Below, one piece after another: positions 12,973-24,900 of a stretch of DNA of 64,000 bases. The position numbers were made by a program, and so were the translations under genes. This DNA comes from Eumeta japonica (taxonomy: Eukaryota; Arthropoda; Insecta; Lepidoptera; Psychidae), in assembly GCA_005406025.1 (NCBI GenBank), contig BGZK01000739.1:62001-126000 (forward strand), read 5' to 3'. The notes beneath the pieces are model-generated. The model worked only from the letters and a program-made list of their open reading frames with translations, searched no databases and had not been told where the DNA came from. Positions within the stretch are counted from its first letter, which is position 1, and every line of letters begins with the position of its first letter.

Positions 12973-15900
12973 GTATATCAAAAGGTTAATAGTATGGTGG
13001 CCATAGACAAGATCGTGTGATCTCGAATGTAAAAAATGTTATCCATAACACATTAATTTCACGTTTTCTCCTGTATCTAGCGCTATTGTGGAAACGAAAA
13101 TTCATGTTTTTTTTTTAAAAAAGCAATCTATTCTAACATATAAAGTTGAAGAATTTGTATCGTTCGTTGGAAAGCGCAAATCCTGAAGCTACCCGTCCTA
13201 TTGGAAAAAGACTTTTTGAATTTGAAAGCACAATCCTTTAGAAAGGTTACAAGTTATCTGAATAGCTTTTTTTTTTTTGTTTTATTGTATATAATAATTT
13301 TTGGAACTCTTAAGCGGATTTTAAAAGTTCTTTTTGCATTTTGTACCTCAATTCCGAGACAGATTACAAGCTCTCTGAATAGTTTTTTTTTTTATTTGTT
13401 TGAACGCGCTAATCTCTAAAATTACAGTCGGATTTGAAAAAGTCTTTATGCTTTATGATAGCACGATTCTTAAGGAAGATTATAAGTTATTTAAATAATA
13501 CACAATCCTTCGTAATCTATATGAATGTACAAGTCTGAAGAATTTGTTTGTTTGAGAAATAGAATTTAATGCCGAGACCGTGGGATTAAAACCTAAATCG
13601 TTATGAAGATCGAAATCGTGCGTAGAACTTAAACTAAAATCAAAAGTGTGACCGGAATCGGAAAAAAGAGCAGAATTGAGAGCGGGACATCGGAATGCAC
13701 TTAAATTGAATTAAATTTTAAATTTACATACTTTCTGTAGGGCAAATTAATTCACTGCAATGAAAATTCAATCCTGTACAGTGATCAATCAATAAGCATA
13801 TTCTAGTTGACCTTCGCAATAGCTCTTTATTGATATTTAGTCCAAAAAAAAAGATATAAACAGAACGCATATAGCCATTTGACTAAATAAGTAGATTTAA
13901 TTAAACAAAACAAAACAATCCTTTAATTTTGTTATTTTTAGAAAAATTCCTTCGCCTGAAAGAATGGTCAGAATTAGCAATTACTCACAACAGCATGAGC
14001 AAACTTTGGTTCGGTCCTAACTTAGTATTGGGTAAGTTTACTCACACTAGTCAGCAACACTTCTACGGTCCGAAGGGCACTAGGTAATACGCATTTGCCT
14101 AATTAACTTCTGTCTGGGTAAATTCTTGTTAAAGTTAGAAGACTACGCAGCTTCGTGATGATTTGAAAAGCTTCATTAGATAAAAGTCTGTGCTAAACAC
14201 GTTAAAAATCACAACATTCTTACAACTAAAAAAAAATTATGAATATCTAATTTAATATTTGATTTTTTTTAATAATTCGACAAGTAAATTATTAAAATTA
14301 TATATTTAATTAGATCTCTAACTAGACAATACGCTACAAAATTTTTAGTATTTCTTCATGTTTTCTACAATTTAACATGTGTAAATTTTTGATCATATCA
14401 AATTCATTATAAGATAATCCTGATTATTTTCTAATAACTATTGTACTTTTTAAATAACTGAATGCTATTAGATAATACAACTACATTATCTCAACAATCT
14501 ATCATACCCGCTTTAGAATGTTCCAAGCCCCGTACTCCAGTTCGATGCTGGTTCCGTTGTCCTTATACACGCATACACAAACTCGCACGCACGAACAATG
14601 ACAAGTGGATATTAAAACAGTACTGAGAAGTAATACTTCACATTTTCTTAAAATTTGTAAATTTGTTTGAAAAAAGTGATAAATCTTAGACTTAACCCCA
14701 TTTCAGAACTAAATTTTATAAGACATTCGACAATTTACAGTGATTGTGAAACCGGAGGACATCAAGGCAGTAACGAACGCTTACATAGAAAAACCATTCT
14801 TCTACGATCTAGGAAGGCCTTGGCTCGGCAACGGGCTGGTGACGGCGCCCGGTACGATGACCTTTATTGAATAATTACTGAGACTTTTCAACATACATTC
14901 ATTCATTTTTTTAAAGTACATTGTGGTTTTATGGTGTGTTTGATGAAAAAAAAATTTTCAGCTTCTGTTACATGTATGGAGTGCTCACCCTAGAAATATT
15001 TATTTTTGTTATTTAACCATCAAACTAAGTAGCGGCTTATACAAGAAACCTACATTACTAATTTCATCATTATACGTTTTATGGTTTTGGAATAAAATGC
15101 CTGTGACTTACGGACGGACGAACGGACAGACGGACGGATGGACATGACGAAGCTATAAGAGTTTCATTTTTGTCATTTTGGCTGGGAACCCTAAAAGTCT
15201 AAGCCAATGGGAATACCATAACAGCCTGCGGCCGCGGGTTTTGCTAGTTCTGGGCCCTGTCACCAATCAATTTAAGATATATACACGAAAGTTGACTTTG
15301 TTCAAAAAGTCATATATCGCGTAAGCGATAATTAATTAGGATTCCGTAGCCAACGACAAACGGACACCTTTATAGATTTATCATGTCCCTCCGTCCGTAT
15401 GTCACAATCATGCAACGTCGTTATCTTATAATCGATTCTAATGAAATCGTACAGGTAGGTTTATAGTATTATGCCTTACAGTTACATGAAACAATTATAT
15501 AAAAAATAAGGTTAACATTCGATACATAATATTGAGGGATTTTTTTTACGCTCTTAAAAATGTGTCCTAAAAAAATATTCCTCTAATTTGTATATTTTAT
15601 GGTTTATTTCCATTAAAAAAAGTTATTTATGTGTGTTTACCCTGTAACTTTTGAACTACGTATACGTTTTAAGAATATGAAAAAAATATCAGCTTTATAA
15701 ACTAATTCAACTAAAATCATTTTGAAGAAAACGTGTCTATATTTTTTTTAATATCCACAATATTCAATTGTATACAGTAATATTAGCGGCCTATGTGGAC
15801 ACACACATTGATTTTAATGCAGTTAGTACCTGTTATTCAAATATATATATATATACATTATGCATGGGCACATTATTAATTTTTTGCACAAGTAAGAAGT

Positions 15901-18900
15901 GATGTAATATCCATTCGAATTAAAATAAATGCAACTACAAGTTCTGCATACTTTCTTCGTTGGTACACAACCCTGGATGCAGGTGTTCGACTCCTACTTT
16001 GGTCGGTTTCTTTTTGTTGATACTAAAAAAGGAATTCCTTTTATTAACACTTAATTACTTTTATAATAATTCAATTTTATTTCTCTTTTCATTTGTAAGG
16101 CGTCCAACGCACGCATGCAATTTACATATTGTTCTTGATATCGATAAAATACTCAAAAAAATGCTACTATTCAGGGTCGGTTTGGAAAAAGAACATTAAA
16201 AAATTGGCCACAACATTCACTGGAAGCATAATCGATGGATTTCAAGACGTCTTCAACCATGAATCGATGAGGCTTACCGAAAAGCTAGAAAGCGAAATAG
16301 GGAAAGAACCATTTGACGCTTTGGACAAATACTTGGCCATCGCCACCTTGGAGACTATTTGTCGTTAGTATCGTGATATTTCATATTATTCTATTAGCTA
16401 ATGGAGTTAGAAATATATTTTCATGGGCTCGTCGTTTTAAATGAGAATGAGAAATATATTTCAATAGTCACTAAAAGATACAAGATCCACCTTGTAAGAT
16501 AAATTATTTTTTCGGCATAAGTACATAGTCATCAATAACCTTTGCACAGGTATCCGATTGCTTATTTAAGCCGTGGTTTCCATTTTTTAATTCAAATACT
16601 TATTCAAAGAATACTTTTTACTTAACATATAAAAATGTAATATTCCGCATCCAAGCTTGCATCCCAACAATAAAGCTAGAATTATATTTCAAAAAACATA
16701 TTTCAAATACACTGATGAAAAGAGAGTTTTGTTTTTCCTTCTTTGGCATTACAAACGCATGAGTTACGTTTCCATGCATGAGCTAGTTTCATTTTTGGGT
16801 AAATTTTTTTATATATTTCTAGGGTATATTTGGGTATATATTTTTAACCATTTAAATTAGTGTACTGTAAAAGGAATACACGACTAGACAAAATATTTTC
16901 GATAGAATTGAATTTCAAAACTGTTATTCGGAATCGAAAACGAATTTCGCTGTACTTATTTTTCAAGATAATTGTACTCACAATTTTCGGCAAACTGGTA
17001 AAACAGTTTTTTATTTATTAGCGTCGTTATATTTTAAACGAATTTCATGTAGTTTTGAGCTTACGTCTTTCATTTTGAGGCCACGCGCAACACTACTATT
17101 TAGTCTTTCGTATGCACTAGTGTTAATTGTCTCACTTCGTTTTGTCATCGATCAGGTGCCCGACATTGGCGGTTTGAACCCGCGGGAACATCCGCCCCTT
17201 CCCATCGCGATACGGCCTTAATTGGATAGAAATCTTATATTTAAGGGGCCTATATCGTCACGTTGTCAATTCCGTAAAGGCCAAATTTCTCTATACAGAC
17301 ACACACTTACACAACTATAGATAGTTCCGCCTTACGGCCACCGTATACCCCTGAAATTTTACGATTTCCGTTGACCAACGACTTTGACAAAATCGTGTCT
17401 TCCGTTCACGAATGGAGACTGGTGGGCAGTGCTATTACCATTATTATAAAAATAAATAATAAAATTTACATTGCGCAAATTGATAATATAATGAGCGGAA
17501 TAATTGAAGAAAGTGTCGCAATATGCATATTTTTTAGGTTAAATACATAGTCGATTTTAGTAGAAATGTGTAATTTTTAAACAACTTCAAAATAATAGAA
17601 GGAAGTTCTAAATTTACTTATATTTCTTTTATGTTTATTAACTAACTAACCTCTGTCATTTATTACTCGATTTTGAAAAATTCTTCCATTATTTAAAAAA
17701 ATATACTTCCAGATAAGTCTCATTATTTCCAAAATCTATTTCTGATAATGTGGTTCATGAGGAATTGAGAAGCATCATCAAATATTGTAGGTATACGTGT
17801 AGCGATTTTGTTGTAGGCTTTATGTCAAACTTTAAGTGTGTATAAGTACAATTTAGTACTTGCACTCCAAATAAGAATTTAAGGACCCTGAGATGACAAT
17901 GGACAATGAATTCGGGATCGGAACAGTTTTTCCGCTTGCTCAGTACTAAATATAAGGTAACGCCTGGCCAATTTTATTGACCATAGCTTAATCCACATGC
18001 AAAGTATTTGAATTAATTATCAAGTTGTATTTATTCAATAACTAAAAATCGTGAAATAAAACAAATAAAAAAAATGTAGAACCGCCTTAAAAAACATACT
18101 TTAATATTTTTTTAAGTAGACTATAAAAACAATAAATTAGATGTTTTCGAATTCGATTTCAGCTAAATCAAGGCAAAAGAACATAATCTATAAACATGAA
18201 TATGAAACCTTAAATATTGAGTCAAAAAGGAAATCTTCGTCTAACGAGACATAACTGCCTTTAAACAGACTTCAAACACAACTAATCAGTTCTTTTTGAA
18301 GTCTGTTTAAAACATTATAAACCTATAAAACTATTTATACGTATCAAGCACCCGTACACCCCTTTTAAGATGTTTATGTTACAATTTAATGAATTTATTA
18401 AAATACAGTATGGAAGTAGCGGAAGGCGAATAAAAGCATATACGATATATTTTTAGGGTGCGGTGAGAGTTACTAAGAACCTTAATAATTTGAAGGATTT
18501 CAATGAAATTTAGTCTTGAAACAACTTCAACCAAGGAAAAGAATGTAGGCTACATTATTGTTAGAGGTTCATGGTTACGGGTTCAATAAAAATTCCTGAA
18601 AATCCTTGTACCAATTCGACTGAAATTTTTATTTTAATTTTCTATTAATTTGGTGGATTTTTGAGCAGTTTGGAGGACTTATTGAGTTACAGTTTAGTTT
18701 ATTTAGAACTAATCTAGACTGCATTAACTAGGAGCGAGGGTGTGACCGGGCGGTGCGGGAGCAAACGCAAGAGCAAATGTAGGAACAAATGTAGGAGCAA
18801 AAGCGGGAATCGCGACCTAACGACTAATATTAATATAAACCTTTGGAAAAGAACGGATTCGAAGGCACGCGAAGATTAAACGGAACAAAAAGTGCGATAT

Positions 18901-21900
18901 TAAATATATTTCGTTTCTCTCCTGCAACAATAAGAATAAAGTCTAAACTCCTTCATAATACCACTAGATGCTTTTCCAACTTGCCGCTAAGAAATAGAAA
19001 AACTTTTCAACAATTGGGAAGTTATCGTTTTTCATGAAGTCATACAATATACTACAAATCTTATTAGCACTTTTTTTCTCCCGCACATTGTAGCAAGGCT
19101 AATAACGACGACCTTATTACGTAAATTGTAATTTGTGATTACCATTTCAATATTTTTAAGGAAATGTCATGAAATTAACATCATTGCAATCATATCTTAC
19201 AATGTTATTACGACCCAAAAATATAATTTTATGCTTTTTTTAAAAAATAACTCTTGTTCCAATCATTTTAACAGAACATCTTTTAGAAATTTTGAGTTAC
19301 AATGATAATAACAATCAGTTTAAAATTGATTTTGTAGTTCAAGAAATACGACTCATATAAATAAATGCAGAAACTCCGTAATGCAATAGCAATATGTTGC
19401 AAAACGTTGTAATTCAAGATACAATATCGCTCATATCAAGAGTCGATATATTACGAGAATTGTTTGCGTAATAGTGTAGGATATATTGATATCTTGATAT
19501 AATTGATTTATATCAATCTTATGATATGATTGATATAAGGTATGATTGATACAAGATAACGACGATCTCACAAACGGCTCCTCCTGGCGACTACGATGAG
19601 TTTTTTCGATAAAGGTTTACTTTCCTTTTGTGTTCCCACGGCAAATTCGAAAGAAGGCGAGCGAGCTCGTTTGCTCGGATACTTTCTTTTTATTGCCACA
19701 AATTTTATTTCTGGCATAATAAATAAAATAAAAACTACCTTTAAAAACTAACTTAAAGATTTTTTAACAGACTTCACACAACTAATTAGTTTCGTTTGTA
19801 GTCGGTTCCAACTAAAGTTAATCAGACACAATTATGTCTCATTAGAAGATTTCCTTTTTCACTCCATTTCATATTCATATTTGTAGATTGTGTGCTCCTT
19901 TGTTATGAAGCAGTTTCTTTTTTCATGGTATCATTTTTGCCAACGAGGACATCATTTAGAACTTGGATATGCAGTAATTACCTAATAGGTACTTTTAGGT
20001 AAAATGCTTTAACTTGAGAACAATTTCACACCATGCCACTTCTGTCCGTCTGTGGCAGAAATTTTTTATAGAAACATTTCATATAAAAATTAAACATCGG
20101 CAATTAGACAATTCCACCCTTGCTCCTTGTTTATACCAGTCTCGTTACGCAAGTTTAAAAGCGAATTTTGAATCTTAATTGTTCTTAACATTTCCTTTAT
20201 GAACAAGAAAAAACTGAAAATGCCATCCAAATTGGTGGAACTATAATGATTTTTACTATTTTTTTATTGAACCCTTAACTATGAAACTTGACAAATAATG
20301 TAGCCTAGATCCTTTTACATGGCTTAAGTCAAATTCCAAGCCAAATTTCATTAACATGACTCGAATTATAATGGTGCTTATTAATCTCACAGAACACAAC
20401 CATGGAACCATAAGCCACTTTAAACGTTCTCTTTGTGCTAATAAGAACAACTTGTGTTAATTTCAACGAAATGGATAAAAACTATAAGGATTCTTAATGA
20501 TACTCATGGAACCTTAAAACGTACATTTTATTAGCTTTTAGCTATTCTCCTAGTAAATTTTATTAACATCGGCAAGACTATAAAAGTTCTTAGTAATTGT
20601 TACCGAACACCGAAAATGTATCGTATATTTGTTCATTAATTTTCAGCCGTCATTAAACCAATGTTTTTGAAATCGATTAAATAGTAAGAGATTTAAGTAG
20701 TTCTCACGGAATTTTAAAAATAAATGGTATATTCTATCATTGATTCCCGCCAACTTCTACACTAAATTTCGCTGAAATCGGTTAAAGACTATGAATTCTT
20801 AATGATTCTCAGAGAACTTTAAAAATGTATCGTATGTCCTTTCATTGGTTTTTTAACTTCCTCTGTACCAAATTTTATTGAAATCGGTTAAACAAATATG
20901 TTGTTAGTAATCCTCATAGAACCGTAAAATCACGATGAAAATGTTCGAATAGCTTTCGCCTACAGTTCCATCCATGTGGATATAGAATGTATTCTTACAA
21001 TTTTCAGATTGACTGATGGAGTATGTTTATCGTGATAGCAATCCCTCTCCTCATTCCTGACTTTGTCTCTACTACCACTCCCGATCTCAATGCCGGATCC
21101 AACTCTAATTCCTATGAATTCTTACCAATTTTAAGGTTTTTCAATTATCACACAGATACTCTAACATTTCCGGTATAGAAAGTAAGCTAAATGAAGCTAC
21201 ATAGGATTTTCTGCCTTCCAGTGAATTGCGCTACGTGATCGGTTCAACCATTTCGAAGATATTTCAGACAAACGGTCAGAAAAAAATATATAAATGGTCA
21301 TTTTCCTTTATACAAACTTTGTCCTGATAATTATGACCGCCACAAAAAAATTAATCCGGAAAATCAGTCGAGCCGTTTTCCAGTAATTCAACAACTGGTT
21401 CTAGAAATATAAGAGTGGTCTAGTAACTACGGGATGAAAAAAATAGGCACATTTGATGGCTGTTACAGAAGAATAAACAGATACAATAAATAAGAAGAAT
21501 AAAGTTGATAGTGTAAATTTAATTCAAGGAAATAGCCGAATCACATAAGAAGAGATTTTATATATACGGCATATTTTATAGGGAAATGTGCGTTAAGTTT
21601 TAAATGGGCTCTGGCCCATTTAAAACAGACTAACCGTTTTGACCGCCTTAGGCCGTGTAGTACCAGCCGCTCCCTTGTCACCACCGTTTAATATCGCTTC
21701 ATGTTCGCATCAGTACGTTGTCCACGAATAACCGCCCCTAATGTCTGGCCGCTCTAGGCCTTGTCCCACTTTGCCTTGTGGGAAATCTACCACTACATCT
21801 TCTGATCAAAGAAGATGATAGACAAGCATAAAGATCGAAGAAAATCAGCGTTGTATTTCCTAATGGGCGCCAGAAGTTTTGCTGCTGTGAACAATAAACG

Positions 21901-24900
21901 ACCAAATATCGGTCTCCGTGGACTACTATTTTATGGCAATAACGTATCGGCGTACTCGGAACTCAAAATTAAGAGATTATCTGAACAACATTTCGGGTGA
22001 AGTTATTGGTCACCCTCACTACAGCCCCGATTTGACACCATGGAATTTTTTTTTTTGTAAAATCAACTCATGGAAAAACACATTCCTTCGTCAAAATATT
22101 TTCTGACTGCATTTGAGAAGGCAGTTGAAGAGGGGTCTGATACGGAGTAGAAAATATGCTTCAAAACTGGTTCAAACATATAAATCAATATAAATATATT
22201 CTTTCATCTACACTTTATATAGAAGCCTATAAACATTTCGGTGATAAGGTATATTAAAAAAATAATAACTTTCTGAGTTTCCTACATATATAATCCGATT
22301 TTGGAGATGACTTTTTATGTCTGTGATCGGTGCTGTTATGTTAGAATTTTCTTCGCAACGAAACGAATTTGCAACGGTCAGAGTTCACCAAAATGCACAC
22401 CCAATTATTTATAATCGGATGTGTATTTTGCATAAACGAGACAATTTTTCCAGTATTGTTTATCAATGACCTCTAAATCATCCTTTTTATCCATTTCATT
22501 TATTTAATATGAAATCATTAATCTAATACTAAATAATTCAAAGCACGTTAATAAGAAATTATGATAACTTTTGCTGGTGCTGTGTGCATATTTCTACCAT
22601 GCCGCTGTTGGACAAAATAACCAAAAATTTTTATAGATTTTCAAGAGCCCGTTCTGCTGAAATCTAGGAATGTCACAGAGTCTTACGCAAATTATCAATT
22701 CTTACTTATTCTTTCTATAAAATTAATCGGACTCTTACCGACTAAAAGAATTCCTTTAATAATGCTATTAGCCTGGAAGGTTACACAAAACTTAATTGAG
22801 CCAAAATTTTGTAAAATGATGTAGTGGAAAAGGACTCAAAGAAAGGACGGAAAAATTCCATTAAAAATAGTTCCAAAATGTTAAAGTATGCTAATGTGAA
22901 TTATTTAAACTAAATGCGAACCATATGCACTAATAATTAAATACATAAATTATTATTCAAGATCAGTGTTATACTTAACTTTATATTCACAATCTTGTTC
23001 ATTCAATTAAAGTATTAAGTTTATAGTACAATTATAATAAACTAATATATCTCTTTTCGCATTACTCAGAAACAGCCTTGGGCATTAGTGACATATCGAA
23101 CGGCATCATCAACTCAGAATACTACAAAACCTTCAACAGGACCCTGGAACTGCTTATCAGTCGAGGGTTCAACGTGTTTCTATATCCAGAATTCATATAT
23201 TCCCTAACGGCACAGTACAGAGAATTCAAACGGTGCCTTAAAATACTCCATCACATATCTGAAACCGTAAGTAAATGTCGAAATTTGCAATGATAGATAA
23301 CAGTCTTATAATCCACGAAAACCAAAATCGTCTATAATTTATATTATTTCTGTATTAAAAAAAAACCATACTTATATTTCTTCTTGAAAAAAAGCTTCAT
23401 AATGTTAGTACGAAAATTAAATTCACATACTTGCTTTCTTTGTTTTCAGGTGATAGCGAAAAAGAAGCAAATGAAATCTGAAGAAAAAATACATGTATCA
23501 CACGTAATAGGTAAGTGAAATGTACCTCTAATTTCCATATAAATAAGTAAGATTTGCTTTATGTATTTATGCAAAACCTGAAAAAATACCTTTAAATCAC
23601 CCCCCTTTAAATAATGATTTGCTTGGAAGTTTTGTCTTAACTCTGGGTTAAAATATATATATTTTGTCTTATTTTTAACACATTTAACGCCTCATCCACG
23701 ACCTTCTTTTAAATTAGTGTTTAACAAATAGTCACTTTTCGATTTTAGTTGCAAAATCAAAATACATTTGAAAAATGATTTTTTGTCAAAAGCTAACAAA
23801 ATTGAATAGAATGAATAAGTATAATAGTGACAATTAGGTATTGTGGCGTAGACATAATAAGTAAGTATGCGGTAAATACAGCATATGTACGAAACCATGA
23901 AAATAGTTCTGAAAAGAACTTAACACATTCGCTAAAACTAACAACAGCTCTGAAAAGAGCTACATCATCGATTGCTACACTATCTTCAGCACGTGTTAGC
24001 CCCCCGCCACGCCCCGCACGCCGCTCCGTCTTCATGTTTCAGACGCGTACTTGCAGGCATTTATCAGAAGTTTTACTGAAAACATATTCGAAGCCCGAAA
24101 TAGAAGCTTCAACTCCAGAAGCGAGTAAAAGTCGAAATATAATGATAAAGAAATTATCTCAATGATATTATTATTTGACATTGCCAATGCATGTTAATAG
24201 ATAGATATTTTTAGCGAAATATTAATAAACGGAATTAGCGACGCACCGCGCGCAGCTACGGCCATACTTGGTTAATTAGAGAATTAATTAACTAGAGAAA
24301 GTCGCTGAGAGTCAAATGATGGAGCATAACGCTTTTTTTTCTTTGTGTGACAATTTCTGACAACTAACACATTCCACAAACCCCGTAAGCGACTTCGTTC
24401 CAAAAAGAGTTAACCCATTTGAACTGTTAAATTTCTAAGCAAACAAAGATTTAGAACCTCTTCCACTATCATCTTCTTTTAGACCTTTCGTTAAAAGTCA
24501 TTAACGAAAAGTCACTTTTAAATTATTATTTGTTTCATGTTCTCTTTTTAACTGTTGTTTATGCTAAAAACTCTTAAAACGAGGACGTGGAACGCACAAT
24601 GAATTTCAAAAATTGCTTTTTGTTAAAAGTAAATTTAAAAGAGAATAGTGAAAATGGTCTTTAGTCTCGCTTACTGATGGTAATAAAATATCATTTCCAG
24701 AAGAAAATCCACGTACGAAAACCTTCCTAGACATTCTTTTGGAACTACGCGAGGCAGACGATAAATTGACTTACGAGCAAATCCAAGCTGAAGTCGACAC
24801 AGTTATAGTCGGTGGACAAGAAACCACCGCCACTACACTACACCACATTCTAATCCAACTGGGAAAATTCCCAAATGTTCAGAAGCGACTCAGTGGAGAG

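Larger units (their letters stand above)
14852..16174 (+). other. P450 intron 3 with repeats
   Basis: 1,323 nt, GT-AG. Holds a dispersed repeat with gacgg-type units (15105-15195), a Helitron-like 3' end at about 15247, and a second reverse-oriented copy of the dispersed repeat at 15345-15425. Confidence 0.6.
16364..23069 (+). other. P450 intron 4 (6.7 kb)
   Basis: The largest intron. It contains an inverted pair of a dispersed repeat (18170-18311, 19745-19910), a palindromic TGATATA-rich stretch (19480-19560), a degenerate ~103-bp tandem array (about 20300-20940) and a mariner relic (21815-22165). At 17150-17190 a tRNA-like B-box (ggtttgaaccc) hints at an old SINE. No gene. Confidence 0.65.

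Noticed and set aside
17150..17190. tRNA-like B-box (ggtttgaaccc), possible tRNA or SINE
   Set aside because: No cloverleaf could be folded and no A-box at the right distance; similar weak B-boxes at 6665 and 15980 also fail.
23827..24165. 112-codon + frame in P450 intron 6
   Set aside because: No domain, no good start context and no splice continuity with the P450; the open length is within chance for a region with a GC-rich patch.
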